Assembly: GCA_030836365.1 (NCBI GenBank)
Contig: JAURQB010000063.1
Coordinates: 1-13,924 of the forward strand
Source: Bdellovibrionota bacterium
GTDB lineage: Bacteria; Bdellovibrionota; Bacteriovoracia; Bacteriovoracales; Bacteriovoracaceae
Direction: 5' to 3'
DNA: 13,924 nt
Part shown: positions 7,101-13,924 of the stretch, one piece after another
Position numbering within the stretch: position 1 is the first letter of the stretch
How the letters are laid out: each line of letters begins with the position of its first letter
Notes under the pieces: model-generated
The model's input: only the letters and a program-made list of their open reading frames with translations
Told to the model about the DNA's origin: nothing
Databases searched by the model: none
Position numbers and translations under genes: made by a program

Positions 7101-8717
7101 ATGATCTCAGTAGCAAATGTATCGAAGGTTTTTGGCGGTGAAGCATTATATAAAAATGCCACCTTTCAAATTAATCCAGGTGAAAAAGTTGGCCTCGTTG
7201 GCAAAAACGGTGCAGGAAAGACTACTTTTTTTCGCATGATCATTGGTGAAGAAAAGCCAGATTCAGGACAAATTTCGATTCAAAATGGTATTCGAGTGAG
7301 CTATTTCTCTCAAAACGTCAGTGATATGGCCGGAAAGGATGTCGTTGCCGAAGTAATCAGCGGAAACGAAGACGTTGCCAGACTCCAAAAGTCTCTTTCA
7401 AACTATGAAGAAATGCTCTGCGACCCTGAACTCGACTCCGATGAAATGAATAAAATTTTAGAAAAAATGGGGGATGCACAAACGGAATTTGAGCGCCTCG
7501 GTGGATATGATATTGAAGCAACGGCCAAGGAGATGCTCTCAGGTCTTGGCATTGCTGACTCTGAGCACGGGCGAATGGTTGATGATTTCTCTGGTGGCCA
7601 AAAAATGCGTATAGCATTGGCGAAAACGCTCATCATGTTACCTGATCTTATCTTAATGGATGAGCCCACAAACTACCTCGATATGGAAACGATTATCTGG
7701 CTTGAAGAGTGGTTAAAAAATTTTAAGGGCGCCATTTTAATGACGAGTCACGACCGGGTTTTTATGAACAAAGTCGTTAAGAGAGTGCTTGAGGTTACTC
7801 CTCGTGGAGTTATCAGTTATGGCGGAAATTACGATTTTTATCAAAATGAAAAATCAATTAGAAGAAAACAAAATGCCGCTGAATTTCAACGCCAGCAGGA
7901 CAATCTTAAAAAAGAAGAAGAGTTTATCGCGAAGTTTAAGGCGCGAGCTAGTCACGCCGCTCAGGTTCAATCTCGGGTAAAAAAACTAGAAAAAATTGAT
8001 CGCGTCGAATTAGAGAGTGATGTGGAAAAAATGAACATCATGCTTCCTGAGATTGATCGGGGAAGTAATGAGGCCGTCAATTTGACGGGGCTGACGAAAA
8101 AATTTACCCAGCAAAATGGTGAGGAGAAAATTATTTTTAAAAATTTTTCGGCACTAATTGAACGACAAGAAAAGCTTGCGGTCGTGGGTGTCAACGGTGC
8201 TGGGAAATCGACATTTTTTAAAATGATTGTCGGTGAACTAAAGGCAGACTCAGGAGATGTTAAACTTGGCCCTAGTGTTAACGTTGGCTATTTTGGCCAA
8301 AGTACGTTTAAGAGTTTGAAGCCTGAAAACACGTTAACAGAAGAGCTCCAAGGGCGACTTCATGGGGCGAGTGATGGATTGATTCGAAATATTCTTGCCG
8401 CCTTTTTATTTAAGGGCGATGACGTTTATAAAAAAGTGCGCCACCTTAGCGGAGGGGAGAAAGCTCGACTAATTCTTGCATGGCTTTTAAGTTCAAGATT
8501 TAATTGCTTGATTCTTGATGAGCCAACAAACCATCTCGATATTGATTCAAGAGAAGTTCTTTTAGATGCATTAAAAAGATATGAAGGAACCGTCTTACTT
8601 GTTAGCCACGATAGGCATTTTCTCAAAGAAATTTCGACCAAGGTAATGGAAGTAAGCCAAGAAAAAAGTTTTCTTTATCCAGGCAACTACGATGAATATT
8701 TATTAAGTTTGAGTTAG
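7101..8717 (+). CDS. ABC-F family ATPase (ribosome-associated translation factor)
   Basis: This soluble 538-residue protein carries two ATP-binding cassettes and no membrane segment, the ABC-F arrangement. Such proteins bind the ribosomal E site and influence translation or protect against antibiotics. Cassette 1 has Walker A GKNGAGKTT (34-42), signature FSGGQ (163-167), Walker B LILMDEPT (183-190) and switch H217. The lysine-rich inter-domain linker (about 245-325, with FKARASHAAQVQSRVKKLEK) is the region that reaches toward tRNA. Cassette 2 has GVNGAGKST (363-371), LSGGE (449-453), LILDEP (470-475) and H503. It lacks the longer C-terminal coiled coil of Uup. Its linker resembles the YbiT/YheS-like groups more than EttA, but I cannot assign the subgroup. 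The start ATG has AGGA seven bases upstream in a possible hairpin. The 3' end faces the convergent UbiB-like gene 25 bases away, without a clear terminator. Confidence 0.92.
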   Translation: MISVANVSKVFGGEALYKNATFQINPGEKVGLVGKNGAGKTTFFRMIIGEEKPDSGQISIQNGIRVSYFSQNVSDMAGKDVVAEVISGNEDVARLQKSLSNYEEMLCDPELDSDEMNKILEKMGDAQTEFERLGGYDIEATAKEMLSGLGIADSEHGRMVDDFSGGQKMRIALAKTLIMLPDLILMDEPTNYLDMETIIWLEEWLKNFKGAILMTSHDRVFMNKVVKRVLEVTPRGVISYGGNYDFYQNEKSIRRKQNAAEFQRQQDNLKKEEEFIAKFKARASHAAQVQSRVKKLEKIDRVELESDVEKMNIMLPEIDRGSNEAVNLTGLTKKFTQQNGEEKIIFKNFSALIERQEKLAVVGVNGAGKSTFFKMIVGELKADSGDVKLGPSVNVGYFGQSTFKSLKPENTLTEELQGRLHGASDGLIRNILAAFLFKGDDVYKKVRHLSGGEKARLILAWLLSSRFNCLILDEPTNHLDIDSREVLLDALKRYEGTVLLVSHDRHFLKEISTKVMEVSQEKSFLYPGNYDEYLLSLS

Positions 8718-8742
8718 ATATCTTTTAAGTCTTAGTTAACTG

Positions 8743-10068
8743 TTATTTATTTTTGGATTTTTTTGCTTTGAAAATTTCCCATGCGCGATGTTTAGATGTG
8801 AGCCAATCAATTTCTGAGTTGAGATATTTTACTTTCGTATAAAACCCTAAATTTGAGCGATCAAGTAAAACAAACTCTTCTCGCGGTGTTTGTCTTCCTT
8901 TTAAGTCAACTGACTTTACAAAACCCTCGATCAATCTGAAAGGATTTATTTTATCAACGCTATAAACACCATCTTTTGTGTACGGTAAATAAAGGTCTGA
9001 AATTATTTTAAAATGCTCCTTAATTAATGGAATGTCTGACTCTTCAGTTAAGAAACCCAAATGCTGAATCATTTCTCTGTAGGATTCAAAATTTTTATTT
9101 TCAATTGATTGAATTAGCTTGATGTAACTTTCAATAAACTCTGAAGGAAATGTTCGTACAGAACCGAAGTCTAAAAGGATGACTTGATCTGGGGAAAATA
9201 AGTAATTTCCATTTTGAGGGTCGGTGTGAACACGGTTGAGTTCATATAAACTCATCATGTGCACATCAAATAAAATTTGTCCGATCTTATTCCTGGATTC
9301 TTTTGGGTAGTTTTTAGCGACCTCTATGGTTTCACCGTGAACAAATTCCATTGTTAAAATATTTCTAGATGAAAGCTCAGGGAAAACTTTAGGTATGTAT
9401 AAACCAGGGATTCTCGGCATCAAATATTCTCGAAACCAGTGAATATTTTCTTGCTCTACTATATAATTACATTCTTCGATAATAGATCTTCTCATTTCTT
9501 CAAGATAATTATCAATATTTGGTAGGTTTGGAAAAAGTAGGAGCAAAATTGCTTTTAATTTATCTATATTTTTGAAATCAGCTTTTATCGCGTCTTCAAT
9601 TTTCGGGTATTGAACTTTTACAGCAACTTTTTGACCATTTTCTAGCCAGGCTTCGTGAACTTGCCCAATAGAGGCTGCTGCAATAGGAGTACTGTTAAAA
9701 GTCTGAAAAAGATCTTCAGGCTTTTTCCCAAAAGAAAGTTGAAACATTTTATTTAGGTCAGATTTACTCATTGGGGGAGCTGATTTTTGGAGTTTTTTAA
9801 ATAATGCAGATATTTCAGGAGGGAGAACTAGGTCTTCAGTGATGGAAATCATCTGACCAAGTTTCATCAATCCGCCCTTCATTGTTCCCATTGTTTCAAT
9901 TACTTCCTTTGACGCTTTTATCTTTGCGGTTAAATTATTTGGATCAATATTATTTATTTTTTCTTTGATTTTTGACGTTGCCAGATGGGCACCTGCTAGA
10001 ACAAGGGAGCTACTAATTTTTGAGAAACGGGATATTTGTCCGCTTTTAAATTTTTTTGATTTAGCCAT
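8743..10068 (-). CDS. UbiB/ABC1 (AarF/COQ8-like) atypical kinase
   Basis: This is a 441-residue protein counted from the ATG at 10068. Family marks are the KxGQ motif KLGQ (69-72), the AAAS motif in PIAAASIGQVHEA (130-133, replacing the glycine-rich loop), the lysine K151 in VAVKVQYP, HTDPQNGN with D283 and N288, and LDFG with D300. Relatives (UbiB, COQ8) are ATPases that support ubiquinone or other isoprenoid-lipid metabolism. No C-terminal membrane segments like those of E. coli UbiB are evident, and no quinone gene is adjacent, so the pathway is left open. Start choice: a GTG at 10083 would add five residues, but it overlaps the only good ribosome site (AGAGG), so the ATG is preferred despite a long spacing. 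A TTGACA hexamer on this strand at 10120-10115 could be its -35. It is divergent from the O-antigen ligase-like gene. Confidence 0.88.
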   Translation of the reverse strand: MAKSKKFKSGQISRFSKISSSLVLAGAHLATSKIKEKINNIDPNNLTAKIKASKEVIETMGTMKGGLMKLGQMISITEDLVLPPEISALFKKLQKSAPPMSKSDLNKMFQLSFGKKPEDLFQTFNSTPIAAASIGQVHEAWLENGQKVAVKVQYPKIEDAIKADFKNIDKLKAILLLLFPNLPNIDNYLEEMRRSIIEECNYIVEQENIHWFREYLMPRIPGLYIPKVFPELSSRNILTMEFVHGETIEVAKNYPKESRNKIGQILFDVHMMSLYELNRVHTDPQNGNYLFSPDQVILLDFGSVRTFPSEFIESYIKLIQSIENKNFESYREMIQHLGFLTEESDIPLIKEHFKIISDLYLPYTKDGVYSVDKINPFRLIEGFVKSVDLKGRQTPREEFVLLDRSNLGFYTKVKYLNSEIDWLTSKHRAWEIFKAKKSKNK

Positions 10069-10097
10069 GACATAATCATACACCTCTTTATCTAAAA

Positions 10098-10120
10098 GTA
10101 ACTGCTTAAAATTAATGTCA
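10098..10120 (-). promoter_or_regulatory. Candidate promoter for the UbiB-like gene
   Basis: On the minus strand a perfect TTGACA (10120-10115) is followed after about 15 bases by TACTTT, a weak -10. Transcription would start shortly before the AGAGG ribosome site and favour the ATG at 10068. The short spacer and poor -10 make this tentative. No convincing promoter was seen for the divergent plus-strand gene in the same 104-base gap. Confidence 0.25.
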
Positions 10121-10172
10121 AGTATTTGTACTATGTGCTTATCATTTTTGATCTTATTACGATAAGTTAGTT

Positions 10173-11714
10173 ATGGAGTTACGAGGATTAATTCTTTCTA
10201 TTATAAGCCCTATAAAATATGAACTATTATTTGTTTTTTTATTTATTGTAATTCCCATTTTATTTATTCTCATGATTAATTCAAACAAAGTAGAAAAACT
10301 AATTTTTTTTCTTCTAAATTTTTTTACATCAAGAGCGCCAACGATTGAAAATATCTCTTTAACAAAAAACCATGAGTTTTTCAAAGGAACTATATATGGA
10401 CATAATCTTCATATTGGAGATATATTCGCGAGTCTATTTATTATTACGATGATTGCAAAAAAAGAGTTTAGGAAATATTTTTCTATTATTCCCAGTGGAA
10501 CTTTTGCTGTTTTATTATATGGACTAAGCTCTGCTGCAAGCTTGATAAATGCAAGTGATATTACTTTCGATCGAAGCCTATATGCCTTGTCTATGCACTT
10601 TAGACAATTCATATTTTTTTATGCCTTGGCAAATTATTTTCGAATACCAATGCGGAAAGAATACCAACTTAAGTCATTTTTTTTTATTGCAGTTTATTCT
10701 TTTTTTTCAGGGGCTCAACAAAGGTATATCCTTGGCCTTCATCGAGTAGCCGGTGATTTTCCTCACCCAAATGCAATGGTGTTTTATCTGATACCAACAC
10801 TAGTTATATTTATCGCTCTTTTTTTTAACCTTAAAGAATCTGGTTATAATAAAAAAGTCAGTGCAGTTGCTATTGCGGCAGTTTTAATGACTTGTTTGAT
10901 GAGTATCAGTCGAGGTTTTGTTATTCATTTTGGTGTCGCCGTATCAGTGGTCATAGTTATCGATATGATATTTAAATTCAATATAAAAAAACCATTAATA
11001 ATATTAGTTTCCATTCTTGGAATGGCTTTATTATCAATGAAGGCTTGGGATACGTGGTATAACAGGTTCGTTCATGAAAGTAATCCTGTAGGAACTGCTC
11101 AAAGGAAGGCCTATTACTTTATTGGGTACGAAGTATTAAAAGAGAATCTTGCTTTTGGTATCGGTATAAATCAATTTGGATCTAATGCATATAAAATGAA
11201 AATCATTGATCAAGTTTTAGAGTATGATTTTATTAAAAATGATAAACTCGCGAAAGGATTTATTAATACTTTTAAAACAAAAGTACAAAGAGGTATTAAA
11301 AATGATGTTTCTTTAAAATATCTAAACTCTGGAGGGACTCCCGAAAGTTTTTATGTTCTTCATTTCGCAGAAACAGGTCTTGTTGGCATTTTTGGGACGA
11401 TGTTTTGTCAAATATTTTTCATTTTGTCTGCATTCAGGTCATTAATCTATTTTAGGCGAAGAAACATTTTTTATTATAGCTTGAGTTTGGGTTTGATTGG
11501 AGCGCAATTTGGTATTTATGCACAGTCCGTTATGGAGTTCATTTTAAGGCAAGAGCAATCAATGTACCTTCAGGCTATTTTATTTGCGCTAGTCAGTAGT
11601 ATAACCGCTGTCAGAAAGAGTAAAAAGTTTCATCATGTTGATTTATCAAAAAAACAAAATAACAAGGAGGGAGACCTGCCTCCCCCCATACCTAAGCTTA
11701 ATTTAGATCCTTGA
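10173..11714 (+). CDS. O-antigen ligase/polymerase-like membrane protein (Wzy_C/WaaL type)
   Basis: This 513-residue protein has roughly ten to twelve hydrophobic segments along most of its length and a hydrophilic tail. Features of the O-antigen ligase family (PF04932-type) are RVAGDFPHPNAMVFYLIP (191-208), SRG at 246-248 in a membrane segment, a large extracytoplasmic loop (about 290-395) with GIGINQFGSNAY (329-340), and the ESFYVLHFAETGLVG block (391-405). Such proteins join or polymerise lipid-linked glycans on the periplasmic side of the inner membrane. Which of the two it does cannot be read from sequence, and other members modify proteins or exopolysaccharide. Where WaaL has a conserved histidine (HNxYL) this protein seems to have E391. 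The ATG start has no clear Shine-Dalgarno. The last 17 bases overlap the convergent MerR-type gene. Confidence 0.75.
   Translation: MELRGLILSIISPIKYELLFVFLFIVIPILFILMINSNKVEKLIFFLLNFFTSRAPTIENISLTKNHEFFKGTIYGHNLHIGDIFASLFIITMIAKKEFRKYFSIIPSGTFAVLLYGLSSAASLINASDITFDRSLYALSMHFRQFIFFYALANYFRIPMRKEYQLKSFFFIAVYSFFSGAQQRYILGLHRVAGDFPHPNAMVFYLIPTLVIFIALFFNLKESGYNKKVSAVAIAAVLMTCLMSISRGFVIHFGVAVSVVIVIDMIFKFNIKKPLIILVSILGMALLSMKAWDTWYNRFVHESNPVGTAQRKAYYFIGYEVLKENLAFGIGINQFGSNAYKMKIIDQVLEYDFIKNDKLAKGFINTFKTKVQRGIKNDVSLKYLNSGGTPESFYVLHFAETGLVGIFGTMFCQIFFILSAFRSLIYFRRRNIFYYSLSLGLIGAQFGIYAQSVMEFILRQEQSMYLQAILFALVSSITAVRKSKKFHHVDLSKKQNNKEGDLPPPIPKLNLDP
11669..11684 (-). terminator. Weak candidate terminator for the cfa-regulator operon
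   Basis: On the minus strand GGGAG-GCAGGT-CTCCC forms a five-pair GC stem 14 bases past the regulator stop, followed within a few bases by a T-rich stretch. It lies inside the 3' end of the convergent membrane-protein gene, where it encodes residues 499-504. The stem is short, so this is a low-confidence call. Confidence 0.25.
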
Positions 11715-12642
11715 TGTAAGAGTCTAAATGCTGAAAAGTCGAGATAAAATGAAATTTTTGATCTTTAATATATTTGGACAAGGTGAAGTTTCCATCCCCC
11801 CCAAGTAACAGCATTTGAGAGTCATCCATCTTATTTATAAGTTGGGAAATATACCCATCAAGTGCGTCAGTCTTATTGAATTGATTTGATTTAGTTGTTC
11901 CGAGAATGAGAATTGTTGAACCAAGGGACTTGGAAGCTTCAACAAATCCACTGGCCGGCATATTCGCTCCTAAATAATAAAAACTGAGACCATGATGGAT
12001 ACATAAAAGACTAGCAAGGAGAATGCCAAATTCATGATATTCTCCTTCTGGAGTTGCTAGCGTTGCAATTTGTCCTTTTTTTCGTTTGCGCTCATAGTTT
12101 TGATAAACGAATTGACCTAAATGAAAACGAATAATTGAACTGAGTGCATGTTCTTGTGCAATTGTCAGGGTGTTATTGTTTACTCTAAATCCAATCTCTT
12201 GGAGTAAAGGAATGAGGACATTAAAAGCCAAATCTTTTGTACTCATCGTAATTTTTAATTTATGCAATTCATGAGAAATGATATCAAGCTTGAAATCTTG
12301 TAAGGCCAATAACAAATGATTAAGAACTTTTTGAGTGTCCACAGGTTCGTTATTTATCACTTGAACTGGCGCATTCTCTTCGTAAGTTTCACTTGTTTGA
12401 AATTTCCCCATTAACTCTTTTAGTTCTGGCGTTTTTAGGTTCGCAAGATTCCCTATAGAGCCGCCGAGGGAACAGATCTTTCCGAGAAGTTTTAGTTTTT
12501 CGAGCTCTTTGTCGTTATAAGCTCGTCTCCCTGAATCATCTCTCATTGGAACAACTGCTTGATAGCGCTTCTCCCATGCTCTTAAAGTGTGAATAGAAAT
12601 TCCAGTTAGTTTTGAGACCATTTGAATATTATAAGTATTCAT
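11698..12642 (-). CDS. MerR-type regulator with B12-binding domain (CarH/LitR-like)
   Basis: This 314-residue cytoplasmic regulator starts with a MerR winged helix (YNIQMVSKLTGISIHTLRAWEKRY, residues 4-27, then SGRRAYND). It continues with a helical cap domain (about 104-185) and a B12-type Rossmann domain (about 190-310). ExH..G at 201-206 (E201, H203) matches the motif supplying the lower cobalt ligand, and EH at 164-165 matches the end of the CarH Wx9EH motif. The tryptophan expected ten residues before E164 is V154 here, and the next position, the light-state ligand histidine in Thermus CarH, is N155. So cobalamin binding is plausible, but CarH-like photochemistry is doubtful. The gene begins one base after the upstream cfa-type stop and its GGAGGTG ribosome site overlaps that stop, so the two are probably co-translated. 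Regulators of this family often sit beside and control such lipid genes. Confidence 0.85.
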   Translation of the reverse strand: MNTYNIQMVSKLTGISIHTLRAWEKRYQAVVPMRDDSGRRAYNDKELEKLKLLGKICSLGGSIGNLANLKTPELKELMGKFQTSETYEENAPVQVINNEPVDTQKVLNHLLLALQDFKLDIISHELHKLKITMSTKDLAFNVLIPLLQEIGFRVNNNTLTIAQEHALSSIIRFHLGQFVYQNYERKRKKGQIATLATPEGEYHEFGILLASLLCIHHGLSFYYLGANMPASGFVEASKSLGSTILILGTTKSNQFNKTDALDGYISQLINKMDDSQMLLLGGDGNFTLSKYIKDQKFHFISTFQHLDSYIKDLN

Positions 12643-12643
12643 A

Positions 12644-13906
12644 TTACACCTCCAATTGGTGATGGGTTGTGTTGTTTGGCTTTATTAAGGTTATTTGTTG
12701 AGTTGAAATATTTCTTGTTTCAAAGGCAGCTTCGCAATACCTCAAGTAGTAGCTCCATTTTCTTTTAAAAATATCGTTAAAACCAAGACCTTCAATTTCT
12801 CCCCAGTGCTTAAGGAAGTATTCATGCCATTTGTTGAGTGTTTTAGCATAGTGAAGTCCAATGTCTTTTATTTCATAGATGTGAAGACTGTTATCAATGC
12901 ATGCATTAGTAATTGCTCTTATGGAGGGAAGTAAACTGCCCGGGAAAATATGTTTTTGTATAAAGTCGGCACTTGTTCGAATCTGTTCGTATCTTGAGTC
13001 AGGTGAAGTAATCGCTTGTATTGTTGCAATGCCGTTTCTTGTGAGTAATTCATCTATCTTATTGAAGTATTCAGGGTAGTTGTTGTGACCGACAGCTTCA
13101 ATCATTTCAATACTTACAATTTTATCAAATCTCCCGATGAGGTTTCTGTAGTCTTCAAACTCAAATGAGATAGAATTATTTTTAAGGTTCATCTTGTGAA
13201 GAGAATTTTTAGCAAATTCTAATTGTTCTTTTGAAATGGTTACACCTGTATAATCTAAATTTTCAAATCGCTCATTGATATATCGTGCAAATCCTCCCCA
13301 GCCACAACCAATCTCTAAAACAGAATCACCATTTTTAATTCCAAGAGATTTTGTAATTAATTCGTACTTTCTAATTTGTGCCGCCTCCAGCTCATTGGAT
13401 TGGTCAAATACCCCGCAGGAATATGTCATTGTCGGGTCTAGCATGTATTGGTAGAATTGATTACTTAGGTCATAGTGGTAAGAAATATTTTTTTTACTAC
13501 CACTGATGGTATTGGAATTAAGGAGGTGATTGATTTTATTTGTATAGGCAAGTAAGTTAATACTTTTTTTCTTTTTCTTTGTTCCAGACATAAGCCCACT
13601 ATATTCAATGTTTTTTATTGCCCACAAAAAGATTTCCTTAAGATCGGGAGTAGACCAATCTCCATCCATGTAACTTTCTGCAAATCCAATATCTCCAGAA
13701 ATGACAATCTTTTTAAAAAAGACAGGGTTGTGAACATTAATGATTGCAGCGATTTTATATCCTTTATTACCTACCTCTATGACTTCTCCATCTTGGAGTC
13801 TGATTTTTAAATGTCCTTCGGTATAGCTTTTAAGATATTTAGAAATGATTCCTTTAAACAATTTATACTTATTACTTTTACTTTTTAAATTTGCTATTTT
13901 TTCCAT
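12644..13906 (-). CDS. cfa: Cyclopropane-fatty-acyl-phospholipid synthase-like SAM methyltransferase
   Basis: This 420-residue enzyme likely adds a SAM-derived methylene or methyl group to unsaturated acyl chains of membrane lipids. The Cfa layout is complete: an N-terminal lipid-binding region with a basic patch (KKKKK near 110-114), the YHYDLSNQFY block (143-152), YSCG with C164, the SAM-binding EIGCGWGG (198-205), MIEAVGH (268-274, the position of the FEHVG catalytic glutamate in E. coli Cfa), FIQKHIFPGS (315-324) and HYAKTL (352-357). The MIEAVG form is nearer the UfaA1-like branch than E. coli Cfa, so the product may differ from a cyclopropane. The ATG has a strong GGGGGTG site about six bases upstream. 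The next gene, a B12-type MerR regulator, follows after one base, forming an operon; light/B12 control of such lipid genes is known for LitR/CarH systems. Confidence 0.88.
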   Translation of the reverse strand: MEKIANLKSKSNKYKLFKGIISKYLKSYTEGHLKIRLQDGEVIEVGNKGYKIAAIINVHNPVFFKKIVISGDIGFAESYMDGDWSTPDLKEIFLWAIKNIEYSGLMSGTKKKKKSINLLAYTNKINHLLNSNTISGSKKNISYHYDLSNQFYQYMLDPTMTYSCGVFDQSNELEAAQIRKYELITKSLGIKNGDSVLEIGCGWGGFARYINERFENLDYTGVTISKEQLEFAKNSLHKMNLKNNSISFEFEDYRNLIGRFDKIVSIEMIEAVGHNNYPEYFNKIDELLTRNGIATIQAITSPDSRYEQIRTSADFIQKHIFPGSLLPSIRAITNACIDNSLHIYEIKDIGLHYAKTLNKWHEYFLKHWGEIEGLGFNDIFKRKWSYYLRYCEAAFETRNISTQQITLIKPNNTTHHQLEV

Positions 13907-13924
13907 TTTATCACCCCCTGTTGA
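13907..13924 (-). other. Ribosome site of cfa and possible end of an upstream gene
   Basis: Read on the minus strand, this edge holds GGGGGTG followed by tandem TGA TAA stops just before the cfa ATG. The stops could end an upstream gene of the same operon that lies beyond the window, but 18 bases are too few to tell. Confidence 0.25.

Noticed and set aside
7357..8641. Antisense and alternate-frame open frames within the ABC-F gene
   Set aside because: The ABC-F frame has all cassette motifs; these frames have none and are shadows.
10157..10749. Open frames overlapping the start of the O-antigen ligase-like gene on either strand
   Set aside because: Out of frame with a coherent multi-membrane protein and without motifs.
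1..13924. CRISPR array, insertion sequence, tRNA or prophage genes
   Set aside because: No regularly spaced repeats, transposase motifs, terminal inverted repeats or tRNA-like sequence were seen; gaps between genes are all short.

Overview
The window is an AT-rich, gene-dense bacterial stretch with one partial and ten complete protein genes. No gap between genes exceeds about 100 bases, and I see no tRNA, rRNA, CRISPR array or insertion sequence. Several genes point to a Gram-negative host: an endonuclease VIII close to the E. coli type, an O-antigen ligase/polymerase-type membrane protein, a polyprenyl-phosphate glycosylphosphotransferase and a UbiB-type kinase. The low GC and the accessory secreted papain-like protease would fit a Bacteriovorax-like lineage (Bdellovibrionota). 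That placement is only a guess from overall character; no single marker proves it.

Layout. (1) 1-1548, minus strand: galE followed directly by the first 191 codons of a membrane glycosylphosphotransferase, a surface-polysaccharide precursor pair whose second member runs off the left edge. (2) 1549-1640: a divergent promoter region holding an 8-bp perfect inverted repeat. (3) 1641-2183, plus: a small secreted DUF3347 protein. It meets, with an 11-base tail-to-tail overlap, a minus-strand LtaS/MdoB-type sulfatase-fold membrane enzyme (2173-3906). Upstream of the sulfatase on the same strand is a DUF2256-DUF3253 fusion (3941-4294). (4) 4344-5162, plus: nei, divergent from the fusion gene. (5) 5232-7013, plus: an exported papain-like protease with a run of 25 glutamates encoded by a perfect hexanucleotide repeat. 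(6) 7101-8717, plus: an ABC-F translation factor whose ribosome binding site lies in a possible hairpin. (7) 8743-10068, minus: a UbiB/ABC1 kinase, divergent from (8) 10173-11714, plus: an O-antigen ligase-like protein. (9) 11698-13906, minus: an apparent two-gene operon of a Cfa-type lipid methyltransferase and a MerR/B12-binding regulator of the CarH/LitR type.

How the genes work together. Envelope building is the common theme: galE plus the initiating transferase, the sulfatase-type phosphoglycerol transferase, the O-antigen ligase-like protein and the lipid-modifying Cfa-type enzyme. The cfa-regulator pair resembles the light/B12-responsive operons known for LitR/CarH regulators. The two features I find least ordinary are the poly-glutamate papain-like protease and the B12-type regulator that keeps the cobalt-ligand histidine motif but lacks the tryptophan expected in its capping motif.
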